Shown here: positions 1-5,468 of the stretch, piece after piece
Position numbering within the stretch: the stretch's first letter is position 1
How the letters are laid out: every line of letters starts with the position of its first letter
NCBI GenBank assembly: GCA_025457785.1
Contig: JALOTS010000156.1
Span: 1-5,760 of the forward strand
Direction: 5' to 3'
Length of the DNA stretch: 5,760 nt
DNA from: Pontiellaceae bacterium
GTDB taxonomy: Bacteria; Verrucomicrobiota; Kiritimatiellia; Kiritimatiellales; Tichowtungiaceae
Program-made: the position numbers and the translations under genes
Notes under the pieces: model-generated
The model's input: only the letters and a program-made list of their open reading frames with translations
Told to the model about the DNA's origin: nothing
Databases searched by the model: none

Positions 1-101
1 TAAAATCCGGCGCGCCGGTCCAGCAGATAAAGGAGCGTCCGGATCGGACGATTGCTTTGGTAATTGTACTCCAGCGGAAGATGTGACGATTGACCGGACA
101 T
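1..101 (-). CDS. Partial CDS, N-terminus only, unidentified (possibly ABC-type exporter)
   Basis: An ATG at 99-101 opens a frame of 33 codons that stays open to the window edge. It begins MSGQSSHLPLEYNYQSN and continues with RPIRTLLYLLDRRAGF. The start lies 17 nt after the flavin-reductase stop on the same strand, and a modest GGGA-containing Shine-Dalgarno lies just upstream, so it is probably the next gene of the operon. The short polar N-terminus followed by an Arg-rich, Leu-rich stretch looks like the cytoplasmic lead-in to a first membrane segment. From memory it resembles the start of ABC exporter proteins (fused permease and ATPase), but 33 residues cannot establish that. The rest lies to the left of the window. 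I am fairly confident that it is coding, but not of its identity. Confidence 0.45.
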   Translation of the reverse strand, partial: MSGQSSHLPLEYNYQSNRPIRTLLYLLDRRAGF

Positions 102-118
102 AATTTTCCCAAAACAAT

Positions 119-628
119 TCAGCCGGCGGTTAACACCCTGAGCACCTCGCCGATAAACATCCGGTGATAATCCTTTTCGGGATAATTCTTTTCAATCCCC
201 GGATCAAGAAAACCGGCCGGATCTACATTCTGAACGGCAAGCTTGCGGCAGACAAGAATCAGGCGGGCCTCTTTAAATGCCACCGCACCCGGCTCCGTTT
301 TAAAGGGCGTCAGGCCGGTTTCTTTGGCTTTATCGCAGTCGCGCCCCGAATGCGCGCCGCAGAAATTCAGCGCGTCGCGATACGTCTCATCAAAAAAACT
401 CAGTGTAAAGAGCGGCTCGCGCTCCGCAAACGCCAGTGTGCAGCGCTGCGGACGAATAAAAGTGAACACCACCGGCTTAAACCACAGTTCCCCCATTGCG
501 CCCCAACTGGCGGTCATCGTATTCCAGCAGTTCAGGTTTCCGGCGGTAATCAGCATCCACTCCTTGCCAATCAGGCGGAAGACGCTTTCGTTCAATTCAT
601 CCGGACTGATTGTTTTGAATTTTTCCAT
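119..628 (-). CDS. Flavin reductase-like / flavoredoxin family protein
   Basis: This 169-residue protein resembles the flavin-reductase-like FMN-binding domain family (split beta-barrel, flavoredoxin type). Such proteins bind FMN in the cytoplasm and pass electrons from a nicotinamide or protein donor; the partner here is unknown. Visible motifs in order are GKEWMLITAG (21-30), NTMTASWG (36-43, the family's flavin-binding loop region), FIRPQR (57-62), SFFD (77-80), CGAHSGRD (90-97) and YPEKDYHRMFIGEV (149-162). Full length is normal for the family, with no signal peptide or membrane segment. I chose the ATG at 626-628 over an in-frame start at 655, because the longer form would overlap the purF-like gene by 22 nt. 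An AAGGAA Shine-Dalgarno lies about 9 nt before this ATG, inside the last codons of the purF-like gene. That 5-nt gap implies translational coupling. Family assignment is secure; the physiological substrate is not. Confidence 0.88.
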   Translation of the reverse strand: MEKFKTISPDELNESVFRLIGKEWMLITAGNLNCWNTMTASWGAMGELWFKPVVFTFIRPQRCTLAFAEREPLFTLSFFDETYRDALNFCGAHSGRDCDKAKETGLTPFKTEPGAVAFKEARLILVCRKLAVQNVDPAGFLDPGIEKNYPEKDYHRMFIGEVLRVLTAG

Positions 629-633
629 GTGAT

Positions 634-2037
634 TTATTCCTTTCCGTCCCAGCAATAGGTACAGAGTTTTTCTCTTGGAAGCCCGATGGCGGCAATCAAA
701 TCATCCAATGTTTGGAAACGAAGCGACGTGAGATTAAGCCGTTCGCGGATTTTATCGACCATCACCTGATACCGCTCAGTGGAGTCGTCGGCGTATTCAT
801 CCAAATGGACATACTCTCCGCCTTCCAGTTCTTTAATGGCAACCCGCGTGGCGAGATCGTCAATCGAACGGGAACGGGAAAAATTCAGATATTTACAGCC
901 ATAGACCAGCGGCGGACAGGCCGGGCGCATGTGAATTTCTTTGGCGCCGTATTCGCTGTAAAGCCGGTTGATCGTATCCTGCAACTGCGTGCCGCGCACA
1001 ATCGAATCTTCGCAGAAGAGCAGCCGCTTGCCCTCAATCAGTTCACGCACGGGAATGAGCTTCATTTTGGCGACCCGATTGCGTTCCGCCTGATTTTGCG
1101 GCATGAAACTGCGCGGCCAGGTGGGCGTATATTTAACAAACGCCCGGCGGTACGGCAGGCCCGATTCTTCGGAATAACCCAGCGCATGAGCGGTTCCGGA
1201 GTCAGGAATACCGCAAACGCTGTCGGCCTCCACAGCATCGCGCCGCGCAAGCATCCGTCCGCATTCATTGCGGACATCTTCGACATTGCGCCCCTCGTAC
1301 GAAGAAGCCGGATAACCGTAATAAACCCAGAGAAACGAACAGATTTTCATGCAGTCACCGGGACATTTCATCCGCGTTACACCATCAGATGTCAAACGGA
1401 CAATTTCACCGGGACCGAGTTCCCGCTCAATGGTGTAGTGCAGATTCGGCAGCGCACAGGTCTCCACCGTCACCGCATACCCGTCTTCATTTTTTCCGAT
1501 GATCACCGGCGTACGGCCCATCCGGTCGCGGGCGGCATAGATCCCCTCCTTCGTGAGCAGGAGGATCGAAGAGGAACCTTCGACCGCCTCCTGAGCTTTG
1601 GCGAGCCCGTCTGTGAAATCTTTACCCTGATTGATCAGATGGGCGATCAGCTCGGTCGGGTTGACCTCATTGCCGTTCATTTCCGAAAAATGGGCTCCGG
1701 CGGCGCAGGCGGAGGCTTCAAGAGCCGCCGCATTATGAACCACCCCCACCGTCACAATGGCATAACGCCCGTGGCGGGAATTGATGACCAGCGGCTGATC
1801 CTCAAAGTCACTGATGATCCCGAAAGCGCTGTTTCCGCGCATCTTCGGCAGATCATCGTCAAATTTGGAGCGGAACTGTGCATTGCGGATATCATGAATA
1901 TAGCGGGTAAACGCGCCGCTGCCGTCCAGCGCCGCCATACCGCCGCGCTGCGTTCCCAGATGAGAATGATAATCCGTGCCGTAAAAAACATCCTGCACAC
2001 TGTCCCGCCGCAATACCGCCCCGAAAAATCCGCTCAT
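634..2037 (-). CDS. purF: PurF-like amidophosphoribosyltransferase lacking the catalytic cysteine
   Basis: This 467-residue protein is homologous to glutamine PRPP amidotransferase, the first committed enzyme of purine synthesis. The phosphoribosyltransferase half is well kept: PDSGTAHALGY (278-288), ESGLPY (291-296), a RSFMPQNQAERNRVAKMK block (309-326) and the PRPP loop CEDSIVRGT (342-350). Cys233, Cys381 (or Cys374), Cys459 and Cys462 are candidate ligands for the 4Fe-4S cluster of Bacillus-type enzymes, the last two in a terminal CTYC motif. The glutaminase half keeps the fold, for example AARDRMGRTP (168-177), but starts MSGFFGAV where the nucleophilic Cys of MCGI should be. Other glutamine-site motifs have also diverged. 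This matches a divergent PurF class known in Bacteroidota, so it may use free ammonia or do another reaction. Start: ATG at 2035-2037, with GGAGG at 2042-2046. An in-frame TTG at 2052 would add only MNGGQ and is disfavoured. Confidence 0.85.
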   Translation of the reverse strand: MSGFFGAVLRRDSVQDVFYGTDYHSHLGTQRGGMAALDGSGAFTRYIHDIRNAQFRSKFDDDLPKMRGNSAFGIISDFEDQPLVINSRHGRYAIVTVGVVHNAAALEASACAAGAHFSEMNGNEVNPTELIAHLINQGKDFTDGLAKAQEAVEGSSSILLLTKEGIYAARDRMGRTPVIIGKNEDGYAVTVETCALPNLHYTIERELGPGEIVRLTSDGVTRMKCPGDCMKICSFLWVYYGYPASSYEGRNVEDVRNECGRMLARRDAVEADSVCGIPDSGTAHALGYSEESGLPYRRAFVKYTPTWPRSFMPQNQAERNRVAKMKLIPVRELIEGKRLLFCEDSIVRGTQLQDTINRLYSEYGAKEIHMRPACPPLVYGCKYLNFSRSRSIDDLATRVAIKELEGGEYVHLDEYADDSTERYQVMVDKIRERLNLTSLRFQTLDDLIAAIGLPREKLCTYCWDGKE

Positions 2038-2081
2038 TTGTCCTCCGTTCAAGTTGCTCCGGTTAAAAATAAAAGGCGGGC

Positions 2082-2110
2082 AGGATAGCGAAATAAAAAC
2101 CGGCTGAAAA
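2082..2110 (-). promoter_or_regulatory. Candidate sigma-70-like promoter for the purF-like operon
   Basis: On the minus strand TTTTCA (2105-2110, 4 of 6 to TTGACA) and TATCCT (2082-2087, 4 of 6 to TATAAT) are separated by exactly 17 nt. This puts the -10 box about 45 nt before the start at 2037. The 143-nt gap between the small membrane-protein gene and this operon holds no convincing intrinsic terminator, so some readthrough from the symporter genes is possible. The call rests on consensus matching only. Confidence 0.35.
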
Positions 2111-2180
2111 GGATTAAGCCCGACCCGATTCCGAAAGAAATTTCATCCGCGGGAAAATGACAGGATCTCCGGTGAAGAGC

Positions 2181-2324
2181 CTAATCATGCGTATCAATAT
2201 CATCCGGGGCATGCATGTGCTGCGGAGCTTCCGGGGTCTTCAGCACCTTCCAGACGCACCAGATAAAAAAGCCGGTTACAGAACCGACGGAAATGATCAT
2301 CACGATCCAACCACTTAAATTCAT
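2181..2324 (-). CDS. MetS-like small subunit of an NSS-family transporter
   Basis: A 47-residue protein starts at the ATG 2322-2324 and overlaps the symporter stop in an ATGA. A strong AAGGAG Shine-Dalgarno (2333-2338, 8-nt spacing) lies inside the symporter's last codons. It has a single hydrophobic segment at about residues 4-25 (beginning SGWIVMIISV, containing FFIWCVW). A basic turn (K26, K29) suggests N-out/C-in topology, followed by a polar tail rich in His and Asp (HMHAPDDIDTHD). Its size, topology and position directly after an NSS transporter match the small subunit MetS of the Corynebacterium methionine/alanine importer MetPS, though sequence identity to that family cannot be judged here. 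It probably assembles with the upstream transporter in the inner membrane. The overlap implies coupled translation and matched stoichiometry. The coding call is well supported; the role is inferred from context. Confidence 0.72.
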   Translation of the reverse strand: MNLSGWIVMIISVGSVTGFFIWCVWKVLKTPEAPQHMHAPDDIDTHD

Positions 2325-3916
2325 GCGTGCGGCTCCTTTTCCAACGGGTGAACCTTATTCCAACGGCGTACAGACTGCGCGGTAATGATCAGGAAGAAAA
2401 TAAAAACGAGCACAAGGAATCCCACCGACATCGCAACGACCGGTTCCGTGACAAGGCGTTTAACATACGTTCCCGAGCTCTGATAAAGCCAGATTGCAAA
2501 GACAGCCAGCAGATAAACCGGAGAAACATATTTGATAATATAAAGAAAAATTTTCGGAATCCGGATCTCTGCGCCGCGCATCATTTCGTTATAGCCGCGC
2601 TCGATCCCGATTACCCAACCAAACAGAATCACCTCGATGGTGGCCAAAATATAAATACAAACAGAACCCACCCAGAAATCAAATGTATCCAATGCCAGAG
2701 CATCTTTTGAGAAATAGATGACAAACGCGGTTCCGCTGGCGGTGATAAAGCCCAGCAGCGCAACCGAGGCGCGCCGTCCAAGCCCCAGCCCCTCTTCCAG
2801 CATCGCAATGGCGGGCTGCAGCATCGAAATGGAGCTGGTCAGCGCCGCCAGAAACAGCAGAAAGAAAAAAATCGTACCGACGAACTGTCCGAAGGGCATC
2901 GTATTGAAAACCATCGGCAGAGTCATGAACCCCAGATTAAAAGTCGAGCCGGCTGCTTCAGTCACACCGACTGCCCCCAGAAACACGAAAGCCGCCGGAA
3001 TAGTGATCAGTCCGCCAAGGGCCACTTCGCAAAATTCATTGCCGGCCGCCGCCGTTACAGAACTCAGGGCAACATCATCATCGGGTTTAAGATAGCTGGC
3101 ATAGCAGCTGATAATTCCAAAGCCGACCGAAAGCGTGAAAAAGATCTGCCCGGCGGCCTCCAGCCACATTTGAGCATTACCCAGCGATTGCCAGAGCGAT
3201 TTGCCGCCCCAGCCCAGATTCCACATATAGCCCAGCCCGTTGAGGACATTCTGATCCGGATGAGCCGGATCGGGCGTTCCCAGTGTCAGCACCCGCACCA
3301 GCACCACCAGCGCACAAACAATCAGTGCCGGCCTGGCCCATTTGCAAAACGTTTCGATCCCTTTGCTCAATCCGCGGTAAATGATCACAAAGTTCAGCAC
3401 AAAGCAGACGAACATGAACAGCAGCACAGAATTCAGGCCGGACAGATTGGAAAAATTAAAGACAGCTCCGTCGGCACCCAGACCGATAAACCGTGAAAAA
3501 AAGTCGGCATAGGCACCCTTGTCGGGCCCTAAGTCCATCTGTCCGGTTGCGAATTTAAAGGCATACCCGAGACACCATGCCTCGATATAAACATAATACA
3601 TGTAAATAACTACCGGAATCAGCAGCCCCAGAACGCCGAGATAGGGCGACATCTTCCGCCGCCAGACGACCCTGAAAATTCCCGGAATCGAATTATGCCC
3701 GCGCGCCCCGCCGTACCGGCCCATCGTCCATTCCGTCCAGGCGATGGGAAGACCCAGCAACAACAGTGCAATAAAATACGGGATCATGAAGGCTCCGCCT
3801 TCATACTGCGCAGCCTTGCCTGGAAACCGCAAAAAATTACCCAGACCCACCGCACTGCCGGTCACAGCCAGAATCACGCCGATACGGGAACCCCAAGCCT
3901 CTTTCTTCTGCTTCAT
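2321..3916 (-). CDS. Sodium-dependent transporter, NSS (SNF) family
   Basis: This 531-residue multispanning protein of the neurotransmitter:sodium symporter family (LeuT fold) imports an amino acid or similar small solute with Na+. The TM1 signature AVGLGNFLRFP (22-32) is present, with Leu in place of the usual Trp of GNIWRFP, and Asn27 sits in the sodium-site motif. TM6 carries GQIFFTLSVGFG (256-267), the unwound substrate-binding helix, and TM8 carries AALTSSIS (357-364), which includes Na2-site hydroxyls. About twelve hydrophobic segments can be counted, longer than the 11 of many bacterial members. The start at 3914-3916 gives the family-typical MKQKKEAWGSRIGVILA. An in-frame GTG at 3967 adds 17 residues without a good ribosome site and is less likely. 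It is coupled by ATGA overlap to the small membrane protein downstream, so it probably works as a two-subunit transporter. Methionine or alanine are substrate guesses from MetPS; the sequence does not decide. Confidence 0.92.
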   Translation of the reverse strand: MKQKKEAWGSRIGVILAVTGSAVGLGNFLRFPGKAAQYEGGAFMIPYFIALLLLGLPIAWTEWTMGRYGGARGHNSIPGIFRVVWRRKMSPYLGVLGLLIPVVIYMYYVYIEAWCLGYAFKFATGQMDLGPDKGAYADFFSRFIGLGADGAVFNFSNLSGLNSVLLFMFVCFVLNFVIIYRGLSKGIETFCKWARPALIVCALVVLVRVLTLGTPDPAHPDQNVLNGLGYMWNLGWGGKSLWQSLGNAQMWLEAAGQIFFTLSVGFGIISCYASYLKPDDDVALSSVTAAAGNEFCEVALGGLITIPAAFVFLGAVGVTEAAGSTFNLGFMTLPMVFNTMPFGQFVGTIFFFLLFLAALTSSISMLQPAIAMLEEGLGLGRRASVALLGFITASGTAFVIYFSKDALALDTFDFWVGSVCIYILATIEVILFGWVIGIERGYNEMMRGAEIRIPKIFLYIIKYVSPVYLLAVFAIWLYQSSGTYVKRLVTEPVVAMSVGFLVLVFIFFLIITAQSVRRWNKVHPLEKEPHA

Positions 3917-3971
3917 GGAAATCGACCCTACCAAGGAGCCGGCCCGTGTGCAACTCTTCATACTCACTTAT

Positions 3972-3999
3972 CCGGCAGTTGAACCAAGTTTCGGTTTTT
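3972..3999. repeat. Left copy of imperfect direct repeat flanking the toxin-antitoxin pair
   Basis: This stretch aligns with 4829-4854 on the same strand. The last 12 bases, GTTTCGGTTTTT (3988-3999), are identical to 4843-4854, and upstream both have CCGG, CA, TTGA and CC in order, with one substitution and small gaps (24 of the 26 bases of the shorter copy match). It lies upstream of the symporter start and outside the toxin-antitoxin operator. The T-rich end lowers its statistical weight. Confidence 0.5.
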
Positions 4000-4029
4000 G
4001 AGCTGCGGTTCCAATGTCTGATTTTCGGA

Positions 4030-4058
4030 TTGACCAATCTGTCTAGACTAGCTAGATT
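4030..4058 (+). promoter_or_regulatory. Candidate promoter of the toxin-antitoxin operon
   Basis: TTGACC (4030-4035, 5 of 6 to TTGACA) and TAGATT (4053-4058, 4 of 6 to TATAAT) are 17 nt apart, placing transcription start near 4065 and about 18 nt before the antitoxin start. The operator palindrome covers the spacer and the -10 box, as expected for an autorepressed operon. A TATAAA at 4060-4065 is an alternative -10 but has no well-spaced -35. Confidence 0.5.
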
Positions 4059-4059
4059 G
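4035..4059. promoter_or_regulatory. Palindromic operator of the toxin-antitoxin operon
   Basis: A 25-bp interrupted palindrome centred on A4047: outer arms CAATCT (4035-4040) and AGATTG (4054-4059) are perfect reverse complements, and inner arms CTAG (4043-4046) and CTAG (4048-4051) also match. Only two base pairs on each side fail. It covers the promoter spacer and -10 box. Phd/YefM-type antitoxins, alone or with toxin, repress their own operon from such sites, so this is the most likely binding site. It also lies in the 166-nt divergent gap with the symporter gene, so an effect on that gene is possible but unsupported. Confidence 0.65.
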
Positions 4060-4072
4060 TATAAAAAGAAAC

Positions 4073-4077
4073 GGAGG
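4073..4077 (+). promoter_or_regulatory. Ribosome binding site that fixes the antitoxin GTG start
   Basis: GGAGG lies 5 nt before the GTG at 4083. An ATG at 4081, two bases upstream and out of frame with the antitoxin, is immediately followed by TGA and cannot encode a protein. The antitoxin therefore begins at GTG 4083, in an ATGTGA context that may lower initiation efficiency. Confidence 0.7.
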
Positions 4078-4082
4078 ACGAT

Positions 4083-4334
4083 GTGAAATCAATATGGGCA
4101 TTGCAGGATGCAAAAAACGGATTCAGCCGGGTGGTGGATTGTGCCTTAAAAACAGGTCCTCAAACCGTTACCCGTCACGGACGGGAATGCGTAGTGATTC
4201 TTTCGAGCAAAGACTATCACCGGATGGTTAAAAAGGATGGCTGTCTGATCGATTTTTTTAGAAAATCCCCGCTGACGGGTGTTGATTTGCATCTGGACCG
4301 CTCAAAAGATCTGCCGCGCGAGGTCTCGCTGTGA
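4083..4334 (+). CDS. Phd/YefM-family antitoxin (type II toxin-antitoxin)
   Basis: This 83-residue antitoxin is expected to bind and neutralise the PIN toxin encoded next and to repress its own operon. The N-terminal DNA-binding Phd/YefM fold shows the usual signature: W5 then LQDAKNGFSRVV (7-18), GPQTVTRHGRECVVILS (25-41) and SKDYHRM (42-48). The C-terminal third, with PLTGVDLHLDRSKDLPREV (63-81), matches the toxin-binding tail typical of Phd-type antitoxins paired with VapC toxins. Length is normal and nothing is truncated. The start is GTG. The stop overlaps the toxin start in GTGA, giving translational coupling, and a palindromic operator lies just upstream. The pairing of a Phd-type antitoxin with a VapC toxin, rather than an AbrB- or RHH-type VapB, is common. 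Such pairs act in plasmid or genome stabilisation or in stress or phage responses; which applies here cannot be told. Confidence 0.9.
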   Translation: MKSIWALQDAKNGFSRVVDCALKTGPQTVTRHGRECVVILSSKDYHRMVKKDGCLIDFFRKSPLTGVDLHLDRSKDLPREVSL

Positions 4335-4777
4335 AGTACCTGTTAGATACCTGCGTGATTTCCGAATTGACCCGGAAACAACCGGAGAAATCTGTAATAG
4401 ACTGGATGTCGGTTCAGGATGAAGAAAGCTGTTATCTCAGTTCGCTGACCATCGGCGAACTGAAAAAAGGAATTGATCGACTGCCCCCCTCTCACAAAAA
4501 AACAACCCTTCAAGCCTGGCTCGATCAGGATATGCGCAACCGGTTTGCTGAGCGGATTTTGTCCGTTGATATTGAAGTGGCCGAACAATGGGGACTGATT
4601 TGCGCCCATTCGGAGAGGCAAGGGCTGAGTCTGCCGGTTGTCGATGGATTGATTGCCGCTACCGCGCTCGTTCACGGACTGATTGTCGTGACACGGAACA
4701 CAAATGACATGGCACCCAGCGGAGTTTCCCTGCTGAATCCATGGGAGAGCGAAGACCCGACTGAGAAGAATGAGTAA
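4331..4777 (+). CDS. vapC: VapC-family PIN-domain toxin ribonuclease
   Basis: This 148-residue PIN-domain protein is a probable Mg2+-dependent endoribonuclease that would cut tRNA or rRNA when freed from its antitoxin. The acidic active-site residues are all visible: Asp6 in LLDTCVISEL (4-13), Glu43 in SSLTIGELKKGI (37-48), Asp105 in LPVVDGLIAATAL (101-113), and Asn123 with Asp126 in VTRNTNDM (120-127). The protein therefore looks catalytically intact and full length, with a typical NPWE near the end. It starts at GTG 4331, overlapping the antitoxin stop by 4 nt. A GAGG ribosome site (4320-4323) lies within the antitoxin gene, and the flanking GCGA and TCGC can pair around it, which may limit toxin translation unless the antitoxin is being translated. 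Cellular target cannot be deduced. Confidence 0.92.
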   Translation: MKYLLDTCVISELTRKQPEKSVIDWMSVQDEESCYLSSLTIGELKKGIDRLPPSHKKTTLQAWLDQDMRNRFAERILSVDIEVAEQWGLICAHSERQGLSLPVVDGLIAATALVHGLIVVTRNTNDMAPSGVSLLNPWESEDPTEKNE

Positions 4778-4828
4778 TAAAAGGATCCTCGCGTCTTGCG
4801 CTTCAACTTAATTGCCGGGCGTTCATCA

Positions 4829-4854
4829 CCGGGCACTTGACCGTTTCGGTTTTT
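4829..4854. repeat. Right copy of imperfect direct repeat flanking the toxin-antitoxin pair
   Basis: This is the partner of 3972-3999, in the same orientation and 855 bp away measured between the shared 12-mers. It ends in the same GTTTCGGTTTTT and lies 52 nt after the toxin stop. It overlaps a weak hairpin plus T-tract, so the similarity could in part be that of terminator-like sequence rather than an insertion footprint. Confidence 0.5.
4840..4854 (+). terminator. Weak possible intrinsic terminator after the toxin gene
   Basis: ACCG (4840-4843) and CGGT (4847-4850) can form a 4-bp stem with a TTT loop, extendable by a G-T pair, followed by a run of T to 4854. The stem is short for an efficient terminator, and no better candidate lies between 4778 and 4870. 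Confidence 0.3.
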
Positions 4855-4874
4855 ATGTATGCTAATAGTTTTTT

Positions 4875-4935
4875 GACAGAATTACCGGATGAACAGACTT
4901 TTTATTTCCCATCCAGTCGATCCTGTAATCCTGTC
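4875..4935. repeat. Imperfect inverted repeat of the ATCCTGT type
   Basis: GACAGAATTACCGGAT (4875-4890) pairs with ATCCTGTAATCCTGTC (4920-4935) at 14 of 16 positions across a 29-nt centre. The right arm itself contains ATCCTGT twice. The arms recall dispersed 'ATCCTGT...GACAGGAT' intergenic repeats common in environmental and anaerobic bacteria. A T-run precedes the left arm on the plus strand and no T-run follows on either strand, so it is not a canonical terminator. Confidence 0.6.
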
Positions 4936-5203
4936 TGAAATTCATTTCTTGACCGCCATAGGCCTCGCGACGGCTGGTTCCAAACCCAGGAAGATTCTTA
5001 GCCGCGAGAGAACGCATAGATCTCAAAAAATTCCTTTTTCAGGGTTCAGATTCCTTTGAGATCATTGCACTAATGCTATCCATCCACTTCTTCTTTTTTA
5101 TGCGCGTTTTTATTTAATCCTCAACACAACCTGTTTTGTCAGAACCGAGACGTAGTCGAGTTGGGCCCGGTATCACCGAGCAACGAAGTGGCAATAATTT
5201 AGA

Positions 5204-5279
5204 TCAGAATAATAAGAAAATAAATCTATGTCTGGATGAAAATTATTCTGACCCTAATTATTCTGACTAAATTCTTATT
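5204..5279. repeat. Nested inverted and direct repeats built on ATTATTCTGAC
   Basis: TCAGAATAAT (5204-5213) is the exact reverse complement of ATTATTCTGA, which occurs twice, at 5242-5251 and 5257-5266, inside direct repeats of AATTATTCTGAC (5241-5252 and 5256-5267). In addition AATAAGAA (5211-5218) matches TTCTTATT (5272-5279) in reverse complement. The left arm can therefore fold with either of two right arms. The unit resembles short dispersed intergenic repeats; its function is unknown. Confidence 0.6.
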
Positions 5280-5417
5280 AATTTGGTTGCGGCTGTGCCG
5301 CGCGGGGTTCTTGCGTGGCAAACAATTTGCATATATTTTTATCGAATCGAACGTTACGGGTATCGGCCGGGTTGGTTGCCGTCAAATGTTAATCGAGGCG
5401 TTTAAAGCAGTATCTTT

Positions 5418-5468
5418 TGGAGGGTCGCCGGCCTCGGCGACCCGGACAGCGAGGCCGCTGTCCCTCCA
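5418..5468. repeat. REP-like double hairpin with complementary loops
   Basis: Two GC-rich hairpins sit back to back. Hairpin 1 pairs GGGTCGCCG (5422-5430) with CGGCGACCC (5435-5443) over a GCCT loop. Hairpin 2 pairs GGACAGCG (5444-5451) with CGCTGTCC (5456-5463) over an AGGC loop. TGGAG (5418-5422) and CTCCA (5464-5468) can close both into a three-way junction if one pair of hairpin 1 opens. The two loops are reverse complements of each other. All stems are perfect. This layout is typical of dispersed REP/BIME elements mobilised by RAYT (TnpA-REP) transposases; no such gene is visible in this window. Confidence 0.8.

Noticed and set aside
712..2088. Long plus-strand open frame (458 codons) opposite the purF-like gene
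   Set aside because: It is the antisense of a clear PurF homologue, its translation has no recognisable motifs, and it has no supporting ribosome site.
3917..3967. 17-residue N-terminal extension of the symporter from a GTG at 3967
   Set aside because: It has no good ribosome site, the added residues are not typical of the family, and the start at 3916 gives the standard N-terminus.
4056..4061. Minus-strand TACAAT -10 box for the symporter gene
   Set aside because: No acceptable -35 box lies at a suitable distance, so the symporter promoter remains unassigned.
3972..4854. Integron cassette with attC sites
   Set aside because: The flanking repeats do not show the paired conserved core sites or long hairpin of attC, and no integrase is present.
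5204..5279. CRISPR array
   Set aside because: Only two direct copies of 12 bases with a 3-base gap, no regular spacers and no cas genes.
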